A DNA stretch of 5,112 bases from Desulfobulbaceae bacterium (GTDB lineage: Bacteria; Desulfobacterota; Desulfobulbia; Desulfobulbales; Desulfocapsaceae). A model generated the notes under the pieces. The model saw only the letters and a list, made by a program, of their open reading frames with translations. It searched no databases and was not told the origin of the DNA. The DNA lies in the NCBI GenBank assembly GCA_003509305.1, contig DOMU01000027.1, forward strand, positions 471-5,582, in the 5' to 3' direction. Each line of letters begins with the position of its first letter. The first letter of the stretch is position 1. The position numbers and the translations under genes were made by a program. Shown one piece after another: positions 1 through 5,112 of this stretch.

Positions 1-1035
1 AAGGCGGACTGGCGCTATCGCCTGTTACTTTTGTCCTTGCTCGTAACCGCCATAGCGGCGGTCATCATCTCCGCCGGCATGGGATACGTGAAGATAGGCG
101 CCTTTGATATCATCAGAATCATCGCCACCCGCTTGACTGGCGATGCCAGCTTTTCCAACGGAATCAGCGAGACCCTGCCTTATGTATTAATGGATGTGCG
201 CTTACCACGTATCATCACCGCGGCTCTGGTCGGCGCCGGGCTGGCTTTGTCCGGCGTCATCTATCAGGGCATCCTGCTGAATCCACTGGCCGACCCCTAT
301 ACTTTGGGGGTTTCCAGTGGCGCCGCTTTTGGCGCCTCGCTGGCGATCATTATCAACATTTCGGCGCTGGGCCAGGTTTCAACGCCGCTCTTCGCCTTTA
401 TCGGGGCGATTGCCACCTTGTTTGTGGTCATGCGCCTTTCAAGTTTTGAGGGTCAGATATCCGCCCAGACCCTGATATTGTCTGGCGTCATCATCGGCGC
501 CGTGCTCTCAGCCGGCATCAGCCTGTTGAAATATCTGGCCGATGAACAGGTCGGGGTGATCGTCTTCTGGCTGATGGGCAGCTTCGCCTCAAGTTCCTGG
601 CCAGGTGTGCCGCTGCTCTGTCTGAGCCTCTTTGCCGCTTCCGCCATCGCTTTTTTTTATGGCCGCGACCTGAATATCATGAGCCTGGGACGGCGTTCCT
701 CCGATACCCTGGGCGTTGAGACGGCGCGCACCCGTAAAATTTTGCTCGTCACCGCCTCTTTTGTCACCGCCTTATGCGTCTCCGTCAGCGGCATCATTGG
801 CTTCATCGGGTTGATTGTGCCACATCTGATGCGCTTTGCCGTCGGCCCGGATAACCGCAAGCTGCTTCCGGTTTCGATACTGGCTGGCGCCACTTTGCTT
901 TTGGCCGCCGACACCCTGACCAGAGCGGTATTGCCGGCTGAAGTGCCAATTGGCGTGTTGACGGCTTTGATTGGCGGGCCGTTTTTCGGCCTGATTTTCC
1001 GCCGCAAACAAAGAAACGGAAGCCATTATGAATGA
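1..1035 (+). CDS. FecCD/BtuC-family ABC importer permease (5' partial)
   Basis: Integral inner-membrane subunit of a type II ABC importer of the FecCD family, which takes up siderophores, haem, vitamin B12 or cobalt complexes delivered by a periplasmic binding protein. The frame is open from base 1 (344 codons visible, counting from there) and the visible N-terminus, with RYRLLLLSLLVTAIAA leading into the first membrane helix, looks native. The true start is therefore probably just upstream; the TTG at 31 is a possible but weaker start. Family motifs seen: VRLPRIITAALVGAGLALSG (66-85), NPLADPYTLGVSSGAAFGA (94-112), a cytoplasmic coupling segment with MSLGRRSSDTLGVET (227-241), GIIGFIGLIVPHLMR (264-278) and PIGVLTALIGGPFFGLIFRR (316-335). 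It is highly hydrophobic, with the multiple helices expected of the family (about ten). Its last 8 bases overlap the ATPase gene, implying coupled translation. The binding protein gene is expected upstream. The substrate cannot be read from sequence; B12-gene context favours cobalt or a corrinoid. Confidence 0.95.
   Translation, partial: KADWRYRLLLLSLLVTAIAAVIISAGMGYVKIGAFDIIRIIATRLTGDASFSNGISETLPYVLMDVRLPRIITAALVGAGLALSGVIYQGILLNPLADPYTLGVSSGAAFGASLAIIINISALGQVSTPLFAFIGAIATLFVVMRLSSFEGQISAQTLILSGVIIGAVLSAGISLLKYLADEQVGVIVFWLMGSFASSSWPGVPLLCLSLFAASAIAFFYGRDLNIMSLGRRSSDTLGVETARTRKILLVTASFVTALCVSVSGIIGFIGLIVPHLMRFAVGPDNRKLLPVSILAGATLLLAADTLTRAVLPAEVPIGVLTALIGGPFFGLIFRRKQRNGSHYE
1018..1022 (+). 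promoter_or_regulatory. Ribosome binding site for the FecE-like ATPase
   Basis: GGAAG lies 5 bases before the ATG at 1028, inside the end of the permease gene. It supports that ATG as the start, and with it the 8-base overlap of the two importer genes. Confidence 0.55.
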
Positions 1036-1822
1036 ATGGCCGTTCTTTGCCGTGAAAAACCTCGGTTTCGCCTATGGCAAGACAGTGGTTTTGCGTGATA
1101 TTTCCTGCGAGCTTTATCCAGGCCATTTTTATGGCATCATCGGCCCGAATGGCTGCGGCAAAACAACGCTGCTCGATCTTCTGGCCGGTTGCAAAAAGCC
1201 GGCCAGCGGAACAATTCGTGTTCAAGGGCGTCCTCTGGCCGATTACAGCAAACGCGAACTGGCGCGGCAACTGGCGCTGGTGCCACAGGAATTTGATATT
1301 GGTTTCGATTTTACCGTCGAGGAAACAGTAATGATGGGCCGTCACCCGCATATTGGCCGTTTTCAGGCGCCCACGGCTCATGACTGGAACAAAGCCCAGG
1401 CGGCGATGACCGCTCTTGGCATTGAAGGTCTGGCGGCACGGCCTCTGTCCAGCCTGTCTGGCGGCCAGCGTCAGCGGGCGATTGTCGCCCGCGCTCTGGC
1501 CCAGGACACCACAGCGCTGTTTTTCGACGAGGCGACCTCCAGCCTTGATGTCCGTCATGCCTTGCGCATTCTCAATATCGCCCGAAATTTGGCGCGGCAG
1601 GGACGGATGATTGCCGCCGTGATCCACAACCTGAACCTGGCGGCGGCGTTCTGCGATTATCTCTTTGTCATGAAGGATGGGCGCCTGTTCACGCAAGGGG
1701 AGGCGGCGGTAGCGATAACCGCCGAGGTTATCGCCGAAGTGTTTCAGACCGAGGCCGAAGTCGGCTGGAACGGATTCAGCGATTCGCTCCAGATAAATTA
1801 CCGCTATTTCGACGCGGCCTGA
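1028..1822 (+). CDS. FecE/BtuD-like ABC importer ATP-binding protein
   Basis: Cytoplasmic ATPase that powers the FecCD-type permease encoded just upstream. The 264-residue length is normal for FecE/FhuC/BtuD/HmuV proteins. Visible motifs: Walker A GPNGCGKT (39-46), Q-loop at VPQEF (Q87), ABC signature LSGGQ (143-147), Walker B ALFFDEA (163-169, catalytic E168), D-loop SSLD (171-174) and switch histidine H200 in AAVIHNLNLA. The segment MMGRHPHIGRF (102-112) after the Q-loop is typical of iron-chelate/B12 importer ATPases. The start ATG at 1028 has GGAAG 5 bases upstream and overlaps the permease gene by 8 bases. One small oddity is alanine instead of the usual proline after the Walker B glutamate (DEAT rather than DEPT). 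The assignment to the importer is secure from motifs and gene order; the transported substrate (cobalt, corrinoid, iron chelate) is inference. Confidence 0.95.
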   Translation: MNEWPFFAVKNLGFAYGKTVVLRDISCELYPGHFYGIIGPNGCGKTTLLDLLAGCKKPASGTIRVQGRPLADYSKRELARQLALVPQEFDIGFDFTVEETVMMGRHPHIGRFQAPTAHDWNKAQAAMTALGIEGLAARPLSSLSGGQRQRAIVARALAQDTTALFFDEATSSLDVRHALRILNIARNLARQGRMIAAVIHNLNLAAAFCDYLFVMKDGRLFTQGEAAVAITAEVIAEVFQTEAEVGWNGFSDSLQINYRYFDAA

Positions 1823-1838
1823 ACCGCATGGAATTTTT

Positions 1839-2675
1839 ATGATCCGCATTGAAAATCTGCAAAAATCCTATGGCGCGGCGCGGGCGGTGGACGGCGTTGA
1901 CCTCACGGTGAACCGGGGCGAACTGTTCGCCTTTCTCGGCCCGAACGGCGCCGGCAAAACCACGACCATCCGCATCCTCACCGGCCTGACTAAAATTGGC
2001 TCCGGTCGCGTCACCATCGGCGGTTGCGACATCGCGCAAAACCCGCGGGCGGCGAAACGTCAGTGCGGCCTGGTCGCCCAGCATATCAACCTCGACAGCG
2101 AACTCAGCGTGCGGGAAAATCTCGATATCCATGGCCGCCTTTTCGCCATGCCGGCACAGGAGCGGCGGCGGCGTATTGATGAACTGCTTGAGTATGTCGA
2201 GATGACCAACCGCGCTGATCACCTGGTCAAACAGCTTTCAGGGGGCCTGAAACGCCGGTTGATGATTGCCCGCGCCCTGATGCACCAGCCCCGAATCATC
2301 TTCCTTGACGAACCCACCGTTGGCCTGGACCCAGCCATCCGCCGCCGCATCTGGGCGCTGATTAAACGCGTGCGTCAGGATGACGCCACCATTTTTCTGA
2401 CCACTCATTATATTGAAGAGGCTGAGTTTCTCGCCGACCGTGTCGCCTTTCTCGACCAGGGGAAAATTGTCGCCCTCGACCAGCCACAAAACCTGATGGC
2501 CAAGCTCGGTCTCTGGGCCATCGACCAGATCAGCGGCGAAAACATGGAAACCCATTATTTCCAAAGCCGCGACGAGGCCGCCCAGTTTTCCGCCGGGCAC
2601 GACAGCGCCTTTACTTTGCGGCGGGTTAATCTGGAGGACGCATTCCTGAGCCTGACCGGGAAAAAGGTGTCTTGA
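1839..2675 (+). CDS. ABC-2-type transporter ATP-binding protein (DrrA/CcmA-like)
   Basis: Cytoplasmic ATPase of an ABC-2 transporter, the class that includes drug exporters (DrrA), NodI and other mostly outward-acting systems. It has 278 residues. Motifs: Walker A GPNGAGKT (34-41), Q-loop VAQHINL (Q81), signature LSGGL followed by KRRLMIARAL (133-146), Walker B IIFLDEP (153-159), D-loop GLD (162-164) and switch histidine H190 in LTTHYIEEAE. The C-terminal VNLEDAFLSLTG (263-274) is the hallmark ending of DrrA/NodI-like ATPases and is absent from FecE-type proteins. The signature has leucine in place of the final glutamine, which is common in this group. The start ATG at 1839 has a modest GGAA 5 bases upstream, and the gap to the previous gene is 16 bases. 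It partners the permease that follows, overlapping it by one base. The substrate is unknown; location between importer and B12 genes suggests metal or corrinoid handling, but this is only inference. Confidence 0.93.
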   Translation: MIRIENLQKSYGAARAVDGVDLTVNRGELFAFLGPNGAGKTTTIRILTGLTKIGSGRVTIGGCDIAQNPRAAKRQCGLVAQHINLDSELSVRENLDIHGRLFAMPAQERRRRIDELLEYVEMTNRADHLVKQLSGGLKRRLMIARALMHQPRIIFLDEPTVGLDPAIRRRIWALIKRVRQDDATIFLTTHYIEEAEFLADRVAFLDQGKIVALDQPQNLMAKLGLWAIDQISGENMETHYFQSRDEAAQFSAGHDSAFTLRRVNLEDAFLSLTGKKVS

Positions 2676-3409
2676 TGCACGGATTCATCGCCATTTATCT
2701 ACGGGAAATGCTGATTCTGAAGCGCCGGTTCAAGCGCCAGTTGGCCGGCATGGCGGTCTCACCGCTCCTGTATCTTGTCACCTTTGGTTATGCCATGGGC
2801 GGACTGATTCAATTTGGCGATGTCCCTTACCTGCACTTTCTCATCCCAGGCCTTGTGGCCATGGCCAGCATGACCCAGAGCTTTGCCATTGCCTCAGACA
2901 TCAACATCGCCCGCTTTTACTGGAATATTTTCGAGGAATTCCAAGCGGCGCCAATCAGCCGGCTGGCCTATGCCGCCGGAGAAACTCTGGCCGGAATGAC
3001 ACGGGCTTTCATTGGCGTCGCCGTTATTTTGCTGCTGGCGCTGCTGTTTGGCGTCCGCCTCAGCTACGGGCCGCTGTTCTGGCTGGCGGTGTTTCTGAAC
3101 AGCTTTACTTTTGCCGCTCTGGCTGTGGCCATGGCCATGCTGGTCAAATCACACGCCGATCAGGCGCTGCTGACCAACTTCATCATCACGCCGATGGCTT
3201 TTCTCGGCGGCACTTTTTTCCCGATTGATAAATTGCCGGATTGGTGTCAGGCGATTCTTTATTGCCTGCCGCTGACCCATGCCTCGCACGCCATCCGCGC
3301 GGTCGCTTTGGGATATCCGGCGGCAACCGCCGATTATCTGGCGCTCCTGGCCGCCGGCCTGGTTTTTTTCTGGCTGGCCCTGTATGCGGTGGGCCGGGCC
3401 AGGGATTGA
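2675..3409 (+). CDS. ABC-2-type transporter permease (DrrB/NodJ-like)
   Basis: Membrane subunit of the ABC-2 transporter whose ATPase is encoded immediately upstream. The preferred start is ATG 2675, whose A is also the last base of the upstream TGA; AAGG at 2664-2667 lies 7 bases before it. A TTG one codon earlier (2672) is possible but less likely. The 244-residue protein shows an amphipathic, basic N-terminal segment (YLREMLILKRRFKRQLAG) and about six hydrophobic helices near 24-44, 52-72, 110-127, 134-157, 166-184 and 221-241. The family landmarks are HFLIPGLVAMASM (54-66) and the ABC-2 signature region with MAFLGGTFFPIDKLPDW (174-190) followed by LPLTHASHAIRA (198-209). Length and topology fit DrrB/NodJ/YadH-like permeases. 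Such permeases usually act as exporters. The substrate cannot be predicted; the neighbouring B12 genes are the only hint. Confidence 0.93.
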   Translation: MHGFIAIYLREMLILKRRFKRQLAGMAVSPLLYLVTFGYAMGGLIQFGDVPYLHFLIPGLVAMASMTQSFAIASDINIARFYWNIFEEFQAAPISRLAYAAGETLAGMTRAFIGVAVILLLALLFGVRLSYGPLFWLAVFLNSFTFAALAVAMAMLVKSHADQALLTNFIITPMAFLGGTFFPIDKLPDWCQAILYCLPLTHASHAIRAVALGYPAATADYLALLAAGLVFFWLALYAVGRARD

Positions 3410-3414
3410 AAGGA
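3410..3414 (+). promoter_or_regulatory. Ribosome binding site that fixes the start of the a,c-diamide synthase
   Basis: AAGGA sits directly after the stop codon of the ABC-2 permease and 5 bases before the ATG at 3420. It argues for that start (or the ATG two codons later at 3426) over in-frame starts further upstream inside the permease gene. Confidence 0.65.
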
Positions 3415-3419
3415 CACAA

Positions 3420-4847
3420 ATGGCCATGAGCAAAAACGAGGCAAATCATCCGGCTTTTGTCGTCGCGGGCGTTGCCAGCGGCTGCGGTAAAACCACGGTG
3501 ACGCTGGGCCTGATGGCCGCCTGCGTGGCGCGGGGCCTGCGGGTTATGCCGTTTAAATGTGGCCCCGATTTCATTGATCCCGGCCTGCATCGTTTGGTGA
3601 CCGGTCGGATTTCCGTCAATCTTGACCTGTGGATGATGGGCGAAACCGCCGTGCGGCACAGCTTTCATCACCGGATGCAAGACGCCGGTATCGGCATCGT
3701 CGAAGGCGTGATGGGAATGTTCGACGGCGGCCCGTCATCCTGCGGGATGCTGGCCGCTTTCCTTGGCCTGCCGGTGATTCTGGTCGTTGACGTCCGCTCG
3801 ATGGCGGAAAGCGCCGCCGCTGTGGTCAAAGGTTTTGAAAGCTTTCATCCTGGCGTCAGCCTGGCCGGAGTCATACTGAACCGCATCGGCAGCGAGCGTC
3901 ACCTGCGGCTGGCAACCGACAGCATCCAGCGGCATTGTCAGACGGAAGTGATGGGACATTTACCACGGACGCTGGAATTTTCCATCCCCAGCCGCCACCT
4001 GGGCCTTCTGACCAGCGATGAAGCCCCGATCAGCCCTGAAAACATCGGCAGGCTGGCGGCGGCGGTCGAGAAATATATTGATCTTGACGCCATATGGCGC
4101 CTGGCTCAGCCGAAACGGCAAAGTATGGCGGCGCCGGTGCCAACACCCTCTCCCGGCGCCGCGCGCCACCCACTCCCACAAGAGGGAGAGAGAAAAAGCG
4201 TCCATATGCCGGGAACTCCCACCTCTCGCCTCTGCCGTATCGCCGTCGCCCGCGACCAGGCCTTCTGCTTTCATTATGAGGATAATTTCGAGCTGCTGCG
4301 CCGGGCTGGAGCGGAGCTGGTCTTCTTCAGCCCGCTCAACGACAAATTCCTGCCAGAAAATATTTGCGGAATTTACCTGGGCGGTGGCTATCCGGAACTC
4401 CACGCGGCGGCCTTAAGCGTCAATACGGCGATGAGGGATTCAATCCGTCAATTCGCCGCCAATAATGGGGTGATTTACGCCGAATGCGGTGGCTTTATGT
4501 ATCTCTGCCAAGGCATCGCCTATGACGGCCAGAATCACCCGATGCTGGGCCTGTATCCGGTGTGGGCCAGGATGAACAAAACGCGGGCCGCCCTTGGCTA
4601 CCGCGAAGCCATCAGCACCGCCTCCACCTGCTTTGGCCCGCCAGGCACCAGGCTGCGCGGCCACGAATTTCACTATTCCGAGATCACCCCGATGCCAGAG
4701 CATATCAGCCGGGTGTACCAATTCGATAACGGCCACCGCGAGGGCTACTCCCTGGGCAATATTCTGGGTGGCTACCTGCACCTGCATTTTGCCTCGAACC
4801 CGGCGGCGGCCAGGCATTTTGTGGAATTCTGCCGCGAGAATCACTGA
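3420..4847 (+). CDS. cbiA: Cobyrinic/hydrogenobyrinic acid a,c-diamide synthase (CbiA/CobB)
   Basis: Glutamine- and ATP-dependent amidase of cobalamin synthesis that converts the a and c carboxylates of cobyrinic acid (CbiA) or hydrogenobyrinic acid (CobB) to amides in the cytoplasm. The 475-residue protein has the two expected domains. The N-terminal P-loop ATPase (about 11-225) carries GVASGCGKTT (17-26), FKCGPDFIDPGLH (45-57), NLDLWMMG (67-74), EGVMGMFDGG (95-104) and GVILNRIGSERH (150-161). The C-terminal class I glutamine amidotransferase (about 270-472) carries IYLGGGYPELHA (318-329), the catalytic cysteine C356 in AECGGFMYL, RGHEFHYSE (413-421) and GYLHLHF (451-457) containing the likely catalytic histidine. 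ATG 3420 is chosen for its ribosome binding site and because the family begins shortly before the P-loop; an upstream extension would overlap the permease. The interdomain linker (about 230-270) is longer than I would expect and contains a palindromic repeat read in frame. CbiA or CobB type cannot be settled here; CbiA is slightly favoured by motif style. Confidence 0.95.
   Translation: MAMSKNEANHPAFVVAGVASGCGKTTVTLGLMAACVARGLRVMPFKCGPDFIDPGLHRLVTGRISVNLDLWMMGETAVRHSFHHRMQDAGIGIVEGVMGMFDGGPSSCGMLAAFLGLPVILVVDVRSMAESAAAVVKGFESFHPGVSLAGVILNRIGSERHLRLATDSIQRHCQTEVMGHLPRTLEFSIPSRHLGLLTSDEAPISPENIGRLAAAVEKYIDLDAIWRLAQPKRQSMAAPVPTPSPGAARHPLPQEGERKSVHMPGTPTSRLCRIAVARDQAFCFHYEDNFELLRRAGAELVFFSPLNDKFLPENICGIYLGGGYPELHAAALSVNTAMRDSIRQFAANNGVIYAECGGFMYLCQGIAYDGQNHPMLGLYPVWARMNKTRAALGYREAISTASTCFGPPGTRLRGHEFHYSEITPMPEHISRVYQFDNGHREGYSLGNILGGYLHLHFASNPAAARHFVEFCRENH
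4146..4193 (+). repeat. REP-like palindromic element inside the cbiA/cobB linker
   Basis: CTCTCCC at 4148-4154 is matched by its reverse complement GGGAGAG at 4184-4190. Within it, GGCGC (4155-4159) pairs with GCGCC (4163-4167) across a 3-base loop, and CTCCC (4173-4177) can pair with GGGAG (4184-4188) across a 6-base loop, so alternative hairpins compete for the same right arm. It encodes residues 243-258 (PSPGAARHPLPQEGER), which have no role in either enzyme domain. CCCTCTCCC/GGGAGAGGG arms and a HPLPQEGE-like translation are typical of short dispersed palindromes in proteobacterial genomes. The pairing is seen directly; the identification as a dispersed repeat is inference, because only one copy is in the window. 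Confidence 0.6.
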
Positions 4848-4857
4848 GAAACCCACC

Positions 4858-5112
4858 ATGAACATTCAGAAAATCAGTCCCAGCGACATTGAGAAAGAGA
4901 GCTTTCGCATCATCGCCAAGGAACTCGGAAACCATCAATTTGATGACAGGACGCTGGCTGTGGTTCTTAGAGTCATCCACGCCACAGCCGATTTTTCCTT
5001 CGCCGAAAATCTGCATTTTTCACCGGATGCGATTGAGGCGGGCATCCGGGCTTTGCGGGCGGGGAAAAACATCCTCTGCGACGTCACCATGGTTCAGGCC
5101 GGGATCAGCAAA
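4858..5112 (+). CDS. cbiC: Precorrin-8X / cobalt-precorrin-8 methylmutase (CbiC/CobH), 3' partial
   Basis: Enzyme that moves the methyl group from C-11 to C-12 of (cobalt-)precorrin-8, producing cobyrinic or hydrogenobyrinic acid, the substrate of the amidase encoded just upstream. The frame runs open from ATG 4858 to the window end, giving 85 residues of an expected 200-220. Recognisable features are the N-terminal IEKESFRIIAKEL (11-23), RVIHATADFSFAENLHFSP (38-56), which contains the conserved catalytic histidine H41 (equivalent to His43 of CobH), AIEAGIRALRAGKNILCDV (58-76) and TMVQAGISK (77-85). The start lies 10 bases after the cbiA stop, with only a weak GAGAAA upstream (4846-4851), so translational coupling is plausible. 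The wording around ILCDVTMVQAGISK seems closer to CbiC than to aerobic CobH proteins, but the distinction is not firm. No frame disruption is seen in the visible part. Confidence 0.93.
   Translation, partial: MNIQKISPSDIEKESFRIIAKELGNHQFDDRTLAVVLRVIHATADFSFAENLHFSPDAIEAGIRALRAGKNILCDVTMVQAGISK

Noticed and set aside
651..658. Run of eight T bases in the permease gene as a possible frameshift or slippage site
   Set aside because: The frame stays intact through it (A-F-F-Y) and the family motifs continue on both sides; T runs are ordinary in codons for hydrophobic helices.
803..1849. A 348-codon open frame on the - strand opposite the FecE-like ATPase
   Set aside because: It lies fully antisense to a gene with every ABC ATPase motif, its translation is rich in R, G, Q and H with no recognisable domain, and long antisense frames are common in GC-rich genes.
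3279..3419. Upstream in-frame extension of the a,c-diamide synthase
   Set aside because: It would overlap the permease by over 100 bases, its residues are W/R/P-rich shadow sequence, and a good ribosome binding site supports ATG 3420.
3186..3680. Minus-strand open frames opposite the ABC-2 permease and diamide synthase (also 3149-3433, 3960-4403, 4440-4865)
   Set aside because: All are antisense to well-supported genes and show no family motif or plausible start context.
4184..4190. Palindrome arm as a rho-independent terminator
   Set aside because: There is no T-tract after the right arm (it is followed by an A-rich stretch), and it lies in the middle of an intact gene.
4848..4857. Possible promoter or riboswitch between cbiA and cbiC
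   Set aside because: The gap is only 10 bases, far too short for either; the largest gap in the window is 16 bases.

Overview
The window is a compact stretch of one operon, six genes all on the + strand. It links a FecCD/BtuCD-type ABC importer, a two-gene ABC-2-type transporter and two enzymes of cobalamin (vitamin B12) ring synthesis. Genes overlap by 1 or 8 bases or are separated by 10 to 16 bases, so almost nothing is non-coding. No promoter, riboswitch, terminator, tRNA, rRNA or CRISPR is visible, and operon control signals presumably lie upstream of base 1. Both window edges cut a gene: the permease lacks its N-terminal start and the methylmutase lacks roughly its C-terminal 60%.

Layout: 1-1035, membrane permease of the FecCD family (5' partial). 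1028-1822, its cytoplasmic ATPase (FecE/BtuD-like). 1839-2675, an ABC-2/DrrA-like ATPase. 2675-3409, its ABC-2 permease. 3420-4847, cobyrinic or hydrogenobyrinic acid a,c-diamide synthase (CbiA/CobB). 4858-5112, precorrin-8X / cobalt-precorrin-8 methylmutase (CbiC/CobH, 3' partial). In the pathway the methylmutase makes (hydrogeno)cobyrinic acid, which is the substrate of the a,c-diamide synthase, so the last two genes encode consecutive steps. The importer most plausibly brings in cobalt, a corrinoid or an iron/cobalt chelate. The ABC-2 pair has no obvious standard role in B12 synthesis and is the least explained part of the locus.

The moderately GC-rich coding sequence, Gram-negative style operon packing and family resemblances suggest a proteobacterium in the broad sense (Pseudomonadota or Desulfobacterota). 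The FKCGPDFIDP version of the diamide synthase motif and the CbiC-like methylmutase lean towards an anaerobic-type (early cobalt insertion) pathway, but this is an impression, not proof.

The most unusual structural feature is a REP-like palindromic element (about 4146-4193) lying in frame inside the diamide synthase gene, exactly at the linker between its ATPase and glutaminase domains. It appears to have been absorbed into the protein without breaking the reading frame.
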